Source: JBFMFR01 sp040752025 (lineage in GTDB: Bacteria > Chloroflexota > Anaerolineae > Anaerolineales > UBA4823). Taken from it: DNA of 35,399 nucleotides. The stretch lies in assembly GCA_040752025.1 (NCBI GenBank), contig JBFMFR010000066.1:1-35399 (forward strand). The letters are read 5' to 3'. The notes below the pieces were generated by a model. That model worked only from the letters and a program-made list of their open reading frames with translations. It was not told the DNA's origin and did no database searches. Position 1 is the stretch's first letter. Each line of letters begins with the position of its first letter. Below, in pieces: positions 22,766-30,551 of the stretch. A program made the translations under genes and the position numbers.

Positions 22766-24739
22766 ATGGGTATGCACGGTGGTGGTTGGTTCAGTTATTT
22801 AAGCTCGACCGGTGAAAAGCCGAAAGTTACCTGGAAGCTGCTGCAGCGCGTGCTGCGCTATTCGCGGCCTTACCGCTGGCAAATCATTGGCATGCTGGTG
22901 ATGATCCTGGCGAATACCGGCCTGGCCCTGCTCACACCGTTGATCCTGCGCAGGTTGATCGACACGGTCATCCCGCAGGGGCAGACAGACCAGTTGCTAT
23001 TGCTGGCCGTAGGCCTGCTGCTGATCCCGGCCCTGAGCGGCGGTATCAATGTGATCCAGCGCCGCCTGAACGCCAGAGTCGGCGAAGGCGTGATCTACGA
23101 CCTGCGCGTGGCGCTCTTCGCCCGCCTGCAGCGCATGTCGCTGCGCTTTTTCACCAACACCAAAATCGGCGAACTGATGAGCCGCCTGAACAATGACGTG
23201 GTCGGAGCACAGAATGCTATCAGCAACACGATCGTCAGCATCCTCACCAACCTGGTGCAGGCCGCCGCGGTGCTGGCGGTCATGCTGGGCCTGGAATGGC
23301 GACTGACCCTGGTCAGCGTGCTGATCCTGCCGCTGTTCATCCTGGTAGCGCGGCGCATGGGCGCCCAACTGCGCGATATCGCCCGCCAGGCGATGGACGC
23401 CAACGCCAGGATGAACGCCATGATGAACGAGACGCTCAATATCGGCGGGGCGCTGCTGGTCAAGCTCTTCGGGCGAGCTGCGTTGGAGGTTGAACGCTTC
23501 CAAAGCCGGGCGGCGAACGTGCGCGACATCGGTGTGCGCCGGGCGGTGGTGGGCACTTCGTTCTTCGTCATCATCGGCCTGCTCAGCGCGGTGGGCAGCG
23601 CCCTGGTGTACGGCATCGGCGGCTACCTGGTGATCCAGGGCAATTTCACCATCGGCACCATCGTGGCCTTCGGCGCCTACCTGACCAGCCTGTACGGCGC
23701 GCTGCAAGGCCTGGCCAACGCCCCGGTCGAGTTCGCCACCTCGGTGGTGTCCTTCGAGCGGGTCTTCGAAGTGATCGACCTGCCGGCCGAGATCGATGAT
23801 CACCCGCAGGCGCGTCCCCTGGATGAGGTCGCCGGCGAACTGGTCTTCGATGAGGTTACTTTCCAATACGACTCGGGCGACCAGCCTGCTCTGAGCCAGG
23901 TGCAGCGCTTCGGGCGCATGGCCGATGTCGGCGCCGTGCTATCGGATAGCCCTCCTGCCGAACGGCGCGGGAACGGCAAGCCGGGAGCCAGCGATTCAAT
24001 CGAGGGCGAAGCGCTCGCCCGCAGCCAGGCGCGCCCGTTGGCCCTGGAGAATATTACTTTCCGCGTGTCGCCAGGCCAACTGACGGCGCTGGTCGGCCCG
24101 AGCGGGGCCGGCAAAACCACGCTGACCTACCTGATCCCACGCCTGTACGACCCCGATCAGGGCTGCATCCGCATCGACGGGCACGATCTGCGCCAGGTGC
24201 GGCTGGACTCGCTCAGCGCCCACGTTGGCATGGTCACCCAGGAGACGCACCTGTTCCACGACACCATCCGCACCAATCTGCTCTACGCCAGGCTGGAGGC
24301 CACGCAGGCCGAGTTGGAGGCGGCCTGCCGGGCCGCTAACATCCACGATTTCATCATGGAACTGCCGGATGGCTACGATACCATCGTTGGCGAGCGCGGC
24401 TACCGTTTGAGCGGCGGCGAGAAGCAGCGCATCGCCCTGGCGCGCGTGATCCTCAAAGACCCACGCATCCTGGTCTTGGACGAGGCCACCAGCCACCTGG
24501 ACAGCGAATCCGAGGCGCTGATCCAGGATGCCCTCAAGCGCGTCATGGCCGGGCGCACCAGCATCGTCATCGCCCACCGCTTGAGCACCATCCTGGCTGC
24601 CGACCTGATCCTGGTGATGGATCGCGGGCAGATCGTGGAACGCGGCACGCACGCCGAACTGCTGGCGCAAGGCGGGCTGTATGCCCACCTGTACCGTACG
24701 CAGTTCGAACGCGAACGGGGCGAAACAAGTTTCGATTAA
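22766..24739 (+). CDS. ABC exporter, fused membrane and ATPase domains
   Basis: 657 residues; ATG at 22766 with GGAGG six bases upstream. Residues about 35-335 form a six-helix type I exporter membrane domain with the usual MSRLNNDVVGAQNAISN coupling segment. The ATPase domain has Walker A GPSGAGKT (about 446-453), a Q-loop (MVTQETHLFHDTI), signature LSGGEKQRIALAR, Walker B ILVLDEATSHLD and switch HRLS. About 50 extra residues lie between the first ATPase strand (VTFQYDSGD) and the next (ALENITFRV); they are polar and low in predicted structure. An insertion at this point is known in some actinobacterial and chloroflexal exporters. It should work as a homodimer or with a partner not in this window. 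The substrate cannot be told; lipid or drug export is typical. Confidence 0.94.
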   Translation: MGMHGGGWFSYLSSTGEKPKVTWKLLQRVLRYSRPYRWQIIGMLVMILANTGLALLTPLILRRLIDTVIPQGQTDQLLLLAVGLLLIPALSGGINVIQRRLNARVGEGVIYDLRVALFARLQRMSLRFFTNTKIGELMSRLNNDVVGAQNAISNTIVSILTNLVQAAAVLAVMLGLEWRLTLVSVLILPLFILVARRMGAQLRDIARQAMDANARMNAMMNETLNIGGALLVKLFGRAALEVERFQSRAANVRDIGVRRAVVGTSFFVIIGLLSAVGSALVYGIGGYLVIQGNFTIGTIVAFGAYLTSLYGALQGLANAPVEFATSVVSFERVFEVIDLPAEIDDHPQARPLDEVAGELVFDEVTFQYDSGDQPALSQVQRFGRMADVGAVLSDSPPAERRGNGKPGASDSIEGEALARSQARPLALENITFRVSPGQLTALVGPSGAGKTTLTYLIPRLYDPDQGCIRIDGHDLRQVRLDSLSAHVGMVTQETHLFHDTIRTNLLYARLEATQAELEAACRAANIHDFIMELPDGYDTIVGERGYRLSGGEKQRIALARVILKDPRILVLDEATSHLDSESEALIQDALKRVMAGRTSIVIAHRLSTILAADLILVMDRGQIVERGTHAELLAQGGLYAHLYRTQFERERGETSFD

Positions 24740-24780
24740 CCAATTTCGGTGAAACCAGTTTAGCCGAAGATTAAAATTTC

Positions 24781-24809
24781 TTGCAATCCCCGCCCTTTTG
24801 TGCTATGCT
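24781..24809 (+). promoter_or_regulatory. Promoter of the MBL-fold gene
   Basis: TTGCAA (24781-24786), a 17-base spacer and TATGCT (24804-24809) preceded by TGC (extended -10) lie 55 bases before the ATG at 24865. Confidence 0.6.
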
Positions 24810-24864
24810 ATGGAGCGCGCTGCGGCCCTGCGCCTAACGCGCCATACCCGTCCGGGGACCAACT

Positions 24865-25758
24865 ATGATTCAACGCGAACGTATTGCAGACAACGTCTAC
24901 TCATTCCAAAGCGAAGTTTATGCCCAGGTCACAGCGGGAGCCGTGATCGGGCCGAGTTGGGCAGTGGTCATCGACACGCTGGCCCTGCCTGAAGAAACAC
25001 TGGCGATCCGGGATTTTGTAGAGCAAGAATTAAACGTTCCGGTGCGCTATGTGGTCAACACACACAGCCACGCCGACCACGCCTGGGGTAATTGTTTCTT
25101 CCCAGGGGCAACGATCATCGCCCACCCGCTCTGCCGCCAGCGCCTGGATACCCAGGGGCGCGCCTCAATTGAGGAAGCGCGCCGCAGCAACCAGAGCCTG
25201 CGCAACGTCAAAATCGTGCTGCCGCAGATGACCTTCAGCGATGGCGAAATCAACCTGCGCGTGGGCAAGAAGACCCTGACGATCTCCACGCTGCCAGGCC
25301 ACAGCGCCGACAATATCGGCGTGCTGGTCGAAGAGGACCGCGTCTTGTTCGCTGGAGACGCGGCCATGCCCCTGCCCTACATCGTGGACGGTGATATCGA
25401 CGAACTGACCGCCTCGCTCAAGAAAATCTCCCGCATGGGGTTGGAAAACATCATCCAGGGCCACGGGGATATCGTGCTGCGCGGCGAGATCGACAACTTC
25501 ATTCGAGAAAGCCAGTTGTACCTCTCGAACATCCGCAAAGTGGTGCGCAAGGCTGCACGGCGCAAATACCCTGCGGAAGTTTTGGATGAAGCTACAGTCG
25601 AATCATGCGGCAAAAGCCGGGTGCTGATCGGCGGCCTGGCTGGCGAACTGCATCGCAGGAACCTGCGGGCCTTATATCGTCAGATGTTCGGCGAGCCGCC
25701 CGCTGCTCCCGACGATGACGAGGATTACGAGGACGAAGAGGAGTACGAAGACGAATAA
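24865..25758 (+). CDS. MBL-fold metallo-hydrolase with acidic C-terminal tail
   Basis: 297 residues from the ATG at 24865 (GGGGA seven bases upstream, weak). The metallo-beta-lactamase fold's zinc site is visible: THSHADH at 66-72, then LPGHSADN (about 142-149) and the bridging aspartate in LFAGDAAMP, with the last histidine probably in IIQGHGDIV. The family hydrolyses esters, thioesters or phosphodiesters; this sub-type (short, without an RNase J domain) is often annotated glyoxalase II-like or quinoprotein-relay-like, and the substrate is unknown. The last 15-18 residues are almost all Asp, Glu and Tyr (DDDEDYEDEEEYEDE), unusual for the fold. It has its own promoter and is convergent with plsY, 18 bases apart. 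Confidence 0.9.
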   Translation: MIQRERIADNVYSFQSEVYAQVTAGAVIGPSWAVVIDTLALPEETLAIRDFVEQELNVPVRYVVNTHSHADHAWGNCFFPGATIIAHPLCRQRLDTQGRASIEEARRSNQSLRNVKIVLPQMTFSDGEINLRVGKKTLTISTLPGHSADNIGVLVEEDRVLFAGDAAMPLPYIVDGDIDELTASLKKISRMGLENIIQGHGDIVLRGEIDNFIRESQLYLSNIRKVVRKAARRKYPAEVLDEATVESCGKSRVLIGGLAGELHRRNLRALYRQMFGEPPAAPDDDEDYEDEEEYEDE

Positions 25759-25776
25759 CGCCGGCCTGTGGCCCAC

Positions 25777-26466
25777 TCAGTCCTGTGACCCAGGTGTCTT
25801 GTTTTTTAGCCAGGCGCGTATACCTACAACGCGCTCGGTGCCACTTAACAATCGGCGTATATTGGGGCGCAGCGCCCAGATCAACAACACTTCCGCCAGG
25901 ATGCCATAGAAAATGTACTCCCAGGGACTGGCCCCAATCCAGGCCCGGTAAGCGAAGACGACTGCGGCCGTCAGCGCAGCGCTCATCGTCGCCAGCGAAG
26001 CATAGCCAACGCCGAACAGCACAAAGACGCCAACCGGAAGGACGAACAAAATGCTGGGCGCCCACAGGCCCAACGCTCCGCCCGTCGAAGGAGCCCCGCC
26101 CGCGCCGCCGCGCAGGCGCAGCCGGCCGCGTTCATCACGCTCGTGTAAAAAAATAGAATAATTGTGTCCCAATATCGCCATCAAGGGGGCAAACACCTCC
26201 AACCAGGGGCTGCCTGGCAGCAGGCCAAGTCCAGCCGACCAGCGAACCAGCCAGACCGCGCTGGCGCTTTTCAACAAGTCCAGGATGGCGGTGAGGAGGC
26301 CCGCCCCAAAACCGGCCGCGCGCATGGCGTTAGTACCCCCGGTGCGCCCACTCTCAACCTGCCGGATATCCTTCCCTGTCCGCAAGCGTACGATAATCAA
26401 CCCGAAAGGTATCGAACCGATCAGGTAAGACACAAACAAAGCCAAAACAGCCAGCACGATTTGCAT
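25777..26466 (-). CDS. plsY: Glycerol-3-phosphate acyltransferase PlsY
   Basis: 229 residues from the ATG at 26466; AGGAGG lies about 11 bases upstream. PlsY is a membrane protein that transfers an acyl group from acyl-phosphate to glycerol-3-phosphate, making lysophosphatidic acid in phospholipid synthesis. It has several membrane helices and the three family motifs. SGRTGGTNAMR (about 39-49) is a variant of SGNxGxTN with Arg in place of Asn, and GHNYSIFL is present. The third (GGAGGAPSTGG) differs from the usual GGKGVATS-type, with Ala in place of Lys. Both changes touch conserved positions, so this may be a divergent paralogue. No plsX or plsC is near. It lies 148 bases downstream of the JAMM gene on the same strand. 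Confidence 0.85.
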   Translation of the reverse strand: MQIVLAVLALFVSYLIGSIPFGLIIVRLRTGKDIRQVESGRTGGTNAMRAAGFGAGLLTAILDLLKSASAVWLVRWSAGLGLLPGSPWLEVFAPLMAILGHNYSIFLHERDERGRLRLRGGAGGAPSTGGALGLWAPSILFVLPVGVFVLFGVGYASLATMSAALTAAVVFAYRAWIGASPWEYIFYGILAEVLLIWALRPNIRRLLSGTERVVGIRAWLKNKTPGSQD

Positions 26467-26614
26467 AGCTTTTGCTTCCTCCTATGGGGTGAAACGCTTG
26501 GCGCATCTCTCGAGCACCAGATGTAGTCATTTCTGGCAAACCATTAAACACATAATGTGAGCAATGGTTGCACACATCAGCCAGGATTCTTCGAAACAAT
26601 CCGGAATACTTACC

Positions 26615-27040
26615 TCAATCGATAGACATCACCAGCGAACGCACCTGCCGGTCTAATATCGTAAACGCCCGGCAGGCCCACTTGCCACCCGCGCCCGACC
26701 AGACCAGGTAAGCGGCTTCGGGGTAATAGGCTTCAGCGATGTCCGTTGCCGAAGGGACCTCCGGGCCCTGGGGATGGGAGTGGTAGATGCCGACCAACTC
26801 CCAGCCCTGCGCCTCGATCTGTTGAAAAGCTGCCAGTTGTTCGCTCGCATCGATACGGAAACGCACCGGGCTGTGCAGGCTGTTGGAAAGCGGCAGGACC
26901 GCCAGGGCCTGGTAACTGCCTGCCTCGATCAGCCCGGCCAGCAGGCCACAGGCCTCCTCGGGAGCCAGCCGCTCGACTTCGGACTGCATCTGCGCCAACA
27001 AGGCCGGCGTCAGGCACAATTTGCCGGGTAATTCAACCAA
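26615..27040 (-). CDS. JAMM/MPN-domain metallopeptidase
   Basis: 141 residues from a TTG at 27040, eight bases inside the end of the upstream gene; no ATG gives a full domain. The JAMM zinc motif is complete: the glutamate in LAPEEACGLLAG (E28 or E29) and HSHPQGPEVPSATD, matching H-x-H-P-x7-S-x2-D. JAB1/MPN peptidases cleave isopeptide or peptide bonds next to ubiquitin-like or sulfur-carrier proteins; stand-alone bacterial ones such as Mec of Mycobacterium release cysteine from CysO. No ThiS-like or cysteine-synthesis gene is visible here, so the partner is unknown. The overlap with the membrane protein suggests translational coupling. Confidence 0.88.
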   Translation of the reverse strand: MVELPGKLCLTPALLAQMQSEVERLAPEEACGLLAGLIEAGSYQALAVLPLSNSLHSPVRFRIDASEQLAAFQQIEAQGWELVGIYHSHPQGPEVPSATDIAEAYYPEAAYLVWSGAGGKWACRAFTILDRQVRSLVMSID

Positions 27041-27854
27041 GCCACACCGCCGCCGCCCATACCAGCGCTAGCACCACCCCTGGTTCGACCAGCACCTGGG
27101 GGAAAGTCTCGCCTTCGATCAGATTGCCAAACAGGCTGGTCAGCGCATACGCCGGGCCGAGCAGCGCCAGGCCAAAAGCCACGGGCGAAACCGGCCAGTA
27201 GTGCAGCGCGGCTGCCAGTTGCCCGACCAGCAAGGCCACCAACCCGGCCTCCAGATAAGCCCAGCGCTCGTGCAGCCGCAGGTGCAGGGCGCGCAGGCTC
27301 ACCAGGCCGGCTGCCAGGGCCAGGACGGGCAGGATCACCAGCAGGCGCGAGTTGGCAAATTGCAGGGTAGCCGCCAACACCAGGTAGAGTGAAAAAGAAA
27401 GGATGGTCAAACCGGCGGAGGCTGGAGCGTAGCGCACATCATCCGCATCCACCACGATGTACTCCGCCAACAGCACCAGGATGATCAGCGCCCCGCCCAG
27501 GGCAAAGCCCAACCACCACCAGGGGCTGAAAGGCAACTGCGCCAGCGGCAACTGGATCACCAGGGCCGTCAGCGCCGGCAGCAACAGGTGCTCCAGGGTA
27601 GGCTGGTTTTTCAGAGCAGGATGGTCACGCAGCAGCCAATCTGCTCCCGCGGCAGTCAGGCCGGCGACCAGGAGCGAGACCAGCGTCTGGGCGTTGAAAC
27701 GCAGCGTCAGGTAGATGCCTAACAAATCCAGCTCCAACCGGCGCTCCGGAAGGCTGACAAACTGCGCCAGGGCATAGGCCAGCAGCACCGTAGCTGCCAG
27801 GGCGCCCAGGCGATCCCGGTCGGGTAAATGTCCAATGCGCTCAGGCTCACGCAT
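27033..27854 (-). CDS. Multi-pass membrane protein of unknown function
   Basis: 273 residues from the ATG at 27854. After a short charged N-terminus the chain is almost wholly hydrophobic, with about eight or nine membrane helices (LGALAATVLLAYALAQF, LVSLLVAGLTAAGADWL, LLPALTALVIQLPLAQL, WWWLGFALGGALIILVLL, and others) joined by short loops. No transporter or enzyme motif is visible. It is the first gene of a unit with the JAMM peptidase and perhaps plsY. A TAAAAT box six bases before the ATG suggests a leaderless mRNA. I do not recognise the family. Confidence 0.8.
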   Translation of the reverse strand: MREPERIGHLPDRDRLGALAATVLLAYALAQFVSLPERRLELDLLGIYLTLRFNAQTLVSLLVAGLTAAGADWLLRDHPALKNQPTLEHLLLPALTALVIQLPLAQLPFSPWWWLGFALGGALIILVLLAEYIVVDADDVRYAPASAGLTILSFSLYLVLAATLQFANSRLLVILPVLALAAGLVSLRALHLRLHERWAYLEAGLVALLVGQLAAALHYWPVSPVAFGLALLGPAYALTSLFGNLIEGETFPQVLVEPGVVLALVWAAAVWLG

Positions 27855-27860
27855 ACCTGG

Positions 27861-27866
27861 ATTTTA
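27861..27866 (-). promoter_or_regulatory. -10 box of a probably leaderless membrane-protein transcript
   Basis: TAAAAT on the minus strand is followed by six bases and the ATG at 27854, with no room for a standard leader. Confidence 0.42.
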
Positions 27867-27876
27867 CCGCAAATGC

Positions 27877-27905
27877 TTGACGTTTTACCCGCTTTCGCTT
27901 AGCAT
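27877..27905 (+). promoter_or_regulatory. Promoter of the GT4-yraN-miaA operon
   Basis: TTGACG (27877-27882), a 17-base spacer and TAGCAT (27900-27905) lie 37 bases before the ATG at 27943. Confidence 0.6.
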
Positions 27906-27942
27906 TCATCCACAAACTATTCGAACGGAATCAGGAGCAAAC

Positions 27943-29145
27943 ATGCGCATTGGAATGATGGCTGATGTGTATAAACCCCACACCAGCGGAATTACCAACT
28001 ATATTGCTCTCAACAAGCGCTACCTCGAACAGCAGGGGCACGAAGTTTACGTTTTCACCTTCGGCGATGAAGACTATCCCGATGACGAAGTCAATATCGT
28101 CCGCTCACCCGGCCTGCCTTTGATGGAAACAGGCTACTACATCAGCCTGCTTTATGGCCGCCAGGCGCGCCGGTTGGTGAGCAGCATGGACGTGGTGCAC
28201 GTGCACCACCCCTTCCTGAGCGGCTCGCTGGCGCTGCGCTACTGCCGCCCGCGCGGCATCCCGATTATCTTCACCAACCACACCCGCTACGACTTGTATG
28301 CCCAGGCTTACCTGCCCGGCGTGCCCGAGGTGATCGGCGAGACCGCCCTGCAAGCCTATCTGCCCACCTTCTGCCGGGCCTGCGACCTGGTCATCGCCCC
28401 CTCGCCCGGCATGCGCGAGGTGCTCAAGCGCTTTGGCGTGGACGGGCCTATCGAAGTCGTGCCGAACGGCGTCGATTTACAACGTTTCCAGCAGCCGGTG
28501 GAGCCGCTGGAACGAGCGAATTTCGGCTTCCAGCCTGACGATGTCGTGCTGGTATATACCGGGCGGCTGGGACCTGAGAAGAACCTGCCCTTCTTGCTGC
28601 GCTCCTTCGCCGGCACAGCCCAGGCTTACGACAACGTGCGCTTGCTGATCATCGGTGATGGCCCCGAGCGCGATAATCTGCAAGATCGAGTCCGGCACAT
28701 GGGCATCTGGCCCAAGACACATTTCGCCGGGATGCTGCCCTATGATGAGGTGCCGCGCTACCTGGCAATGGCCGATGCTTTCGTCACCGCTTCGGTCACC
28801 GAAGTGCATCCCCTCTCCGTGATCGAAGCCATGGCGGCCGGGCTGCCTGTGCTGGGTATCCAGTCCCCCGGCGTTGGCGACACCATCCAGGATGGCGAGA
28901 CCGGCTACCTGGTAAACGAAGAGGAACTGGCCAGTTTCACCGCCAAGATGGTGCGCATGGTGGTGGACAGGGAATGCCGCGCCAGCATGGGGACCAAGGC
29001 TCGCCAGGTCTCAGCCCTGTACGCCATCGAGCGCACCACCGGCCTGATGTTGGAATGCTACCAGCAGACCATCCAAAAAGCTGCCGGGCGGCGCGGCAGC
29101 CCGCGCGCCCGCCTGACGCGCTGGTTCGACAGCCTGAGACCATGA
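27943..29145 (+). CDS. GT4-family glycosyltransferase, probably glycolipid synthesis
   Basis: 400 residues; ATG at 27943 with AGGAG five bases upstream. The two Rossmann domains of the GT-B fold are clear: the acceptor side begins MRIGMMADVYKPHTSGITNY, and the donor side has YTGRLGPEKNLPFLLRSFAG and LLIIGDGPERDNL. The retaining E-x7-E motif is EVHPLSVIE, followed by AMAAGLPVLG. The start and the HVHHPFLSG and FTNHTRYDLYA blocks match diacylglycerol glucosyltransferases and phosphatidylinositol mannosyltransferase-like enzymes, so a glycolipid product at the inner membrane face is likely. The exact donor is not determined. Its stop overlaps the next start as ATGA. Confidence 0.92.
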   Translation: MRIGMMADVYKPHTSGITNYIALNKRYLEQQGHEVYVFTFGDEDYPDDEVNIVRSPGLPLMETGYYISLLYGRQARRLVSSMDVVHVHHPFLSGSLALRYCRPRGIPIIFTNHTRYDLYAQAYLPGVPEVIGETALQAYLPTFCRACDLVIAPSPGMREVLKRFGVDGPIEVVPNGVDLQRFQQPVEPLERANFGFQPDDVVLVYTGRLGPEKNLPFLLRSFAGTAQAYDNVRLLIIGDGPERDNLQDRVRHMGIWPKTHFAGMLPYDEVPRYLAMADAFVTASVTEVHPLSVIEAMAAGLPVLGIQSPGVGDTIQDGETGYLVNEEELASFTAKMVRMVVDRECRASMGTKARQVSALYAIERTTGLMLECYQQTIQKAAGRRGSPRARLTRWFDSLRP

Positions 29146-29519
29146 GCCGCTCGCGCCAGAACCTGGGTCGATGGGGCGAAACCCTGGCCGCTGACTACCT
29201 GCAAGAGCGCGGCTACACCCTCGTCGAGCGCAACGCCCGCACCGCTTTCGGCGAAATCGACCTGGTGATGCGCCAGCCCGCGCCTACCGGCCCGGTGACC
29301 GTGTTCGTTGAGGTCAAGACGCGCCGCTCCCAGGCCTTCGGACTCCCCGAGGAGGCCATCACGCCGCGCAAACAGGCTCACCTGTTGGATTCTGCCCAGG
29401 CCTACCTGCAAGCGCACCCCGAGTTGGATGGCGACTGGCGCATCGATGTGATCGCCATCCAGCGCAGCGATGCCGCCGCTCCGCCAGAAATCATCCACTT
29501 CGAAAATGCCGTCTCCTGA
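29142..29519 (+). CDS. YraN/UPF0102 endonuclease-like protein
   Basis: 125 residues; the ATG at 29142 overlaps the previous stop (ATGA), so translation is probably coupled. The protein shows the restriction-endonuclease-like core of the family: GRWGETLAADYLQERGYTLV, then GEIDLVM and VFVEVKTRRS, which carry the acidic and lysine residues of a PD-(D/E)xK nuclease. The fold is clear, but the cellular role of the family (possibly DNA uptake, repair or cell division) is not settled. Its 3' end overlaps miaA by 14 bases. Confidence 0.93.
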   Translation: MSRSRQNLGRWGETLAADYLQERGYTLVERNARTAFGEIDLVMRQPAPTGPVTVFVEVKTRRSQAFGLPEEAITPRKQAHLLDSAQAYLQAHPELDGDWRIDVIAIQRSDAAAPPEIIHFENAVS

Positions 29520-30459
29520 AGATTCTGCCACCCGTGAGAGCCTGCCCGCACTGGTCGTGATCCTCGGCCCGACCGCCGTAGGCAAAACCGAGATCGCCTT
29601 GCAGCTCGCCGGGCGGCTGGACGGCGAAATCGTCTCGGCCGATTCGCGCCTGTTCTACCGCGGCATGGACATCGGCACGGCCAAGCCCAGCCTGGAGGAA
29701 CGCCAGCGCGTGCCGCACCACCTGATCGATGTGGCCGAACCGGACGAGACCTGGAGCCTAGCCCAGTTCCAGGAGCGCGCCTGCCAGGCAATCGCCGAAA
29801 TCCACGCCCGCCAGCGCCTGCCTTTCCTGGTAGGCGGCACCGGTCAGTATTTGCGCGCCGTGACCCAGGGTTGGGAGCCGCCCGCCGTACCGCCCGACCC
29901 GCGCCTGCGCCGCGCCCTGGAAGATTGGGCGCTCCAGATCGGCAAAGATGGCCTGCACGCCCGCCTGGCAAGCCTGGACCCTGAAGCCGCCCAGGCCATC
30001 GACCCGCGCAACCAGCGGCGCACGGTGCGCGCCCTGGAAGTGATCCTGAGCACGGGACAGCGCTTCTCCGCCCAGCGCCAGCGCCAGCCTTCTCCCTACC
30101 GGCTGCTGCAAATCGGCCTGACCCGCCCGCGAGCTGAGCTGTATGCCCGCATCGACGTTCGCATCGATGCCATGCTGGCGAACGGCCTGGTGGCCGAGGT
30201 GCGCGGCTTGCTGGAGCGTGGCTACGATCCCGCCTTGCCCAGCCTGTCGGCCATCGGCTACCGCCAGATCGCCGCGCACCTGCTGGGTCAAATCTCGCTC
30301 GAAGAAGCCGTGATCCAAATCCGGCGCGATACGCGCACCTTCGTGCGCCGCCAGGCCAACTGGTTCAAGCCTGACGATCCGCAGATACACTGGTTCACAC
30401 CTGGAGCGCAAACGATCGAAGATATCCTCAACATGATTCGAAAATGGCAATCCCAATGA
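29506..30459 (+). CDS. miaA: tRNA dimethylallyltransferase
   Basis: 317 residues from the ATG at 29506, within the end of yraN. MiaA adds the dimethylallyl group of DMAPP to N6 of A37 in tRNAs that read codons starting with U. P-loop GPTAVGKT, the substrate block DSRLFYRGMDIGTAKP (usually DSRQVY; Gln-Val are Leu-Phe here), HHLIDVAEPDE, GGTGQYLRA, the NQRRTVRALEVI tRNA-binding helix and the C-terminal IGYRQIAAHLLG and RQANWF are all recognisable. Third gene of the operon. A strong promoter begins one base after its stop. No partner gene such as miaB is visible. Confidence 0.96.
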   Translation: MPSPEDSATRESLPALVVILGPTAVGKTEIALQLAGRLDGEIVSADSRLFYRGMDIGTAKPSLEERQRVPHHLIDVAEPDETWSLAQFQERACQAIAEIHARQRLPFLVGGTGQYLRAVTQGWEPPAVPPDPRLRRALEDWALQIGKDGLHARLASLDPEAAQAIDPRNQRRTVRALEVILSTGQRFSAQRQRQPSPYRLLQIGLTRPRAELYARIDVRIDAMLANGLVAEVRGLLERGYDPALPSLSAIGYRQIAAHLLGQISLEEAVIQIRRDTRTFVRRQANWFKPDDPQIHWFTPGAQTIEDILNMIRKWQSQ

Positions 30460-30460
30460 A

Positions 30461-30489
30461 TTGACATCCGGCCCAATTCACTCTATACT
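30461..30489 (+). promoter_or_regulatory. Near-consensus promoter of the acyl-CoA ligase
   Basis: A perfect TTGACA (30461-30466), a 17-base spacer and TATACT (30484-30489), five of six matches to TATAAT, give a sigma-70-type promoter immediately after miaA. The leader is about 55 bases. Confidence 0.8.
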
Positions 30490-30551
30490 ATATATATCGG
30501 AATTCCCTGATTTATTCGCCAAAAATTGAGTGCTTTTCGGAGGAGGAAACG

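Noticed and set aside
24722..24761. Two near-copies of GAAAC.AGTTT 29 bases apart at the end of the ABC exporter gene
   Set aside because: Only two copies, one inside coding sequence, with no array or regular spacing beyond that; not a CRISPR or convincing repeat element.
26354..26599. 81-codon minus-strand frame between plsY and the JAMM gene
   Set aside because: It overlaps the plsY start in another frame, lacks a ribosome site and has no domain; plsY explains the region.
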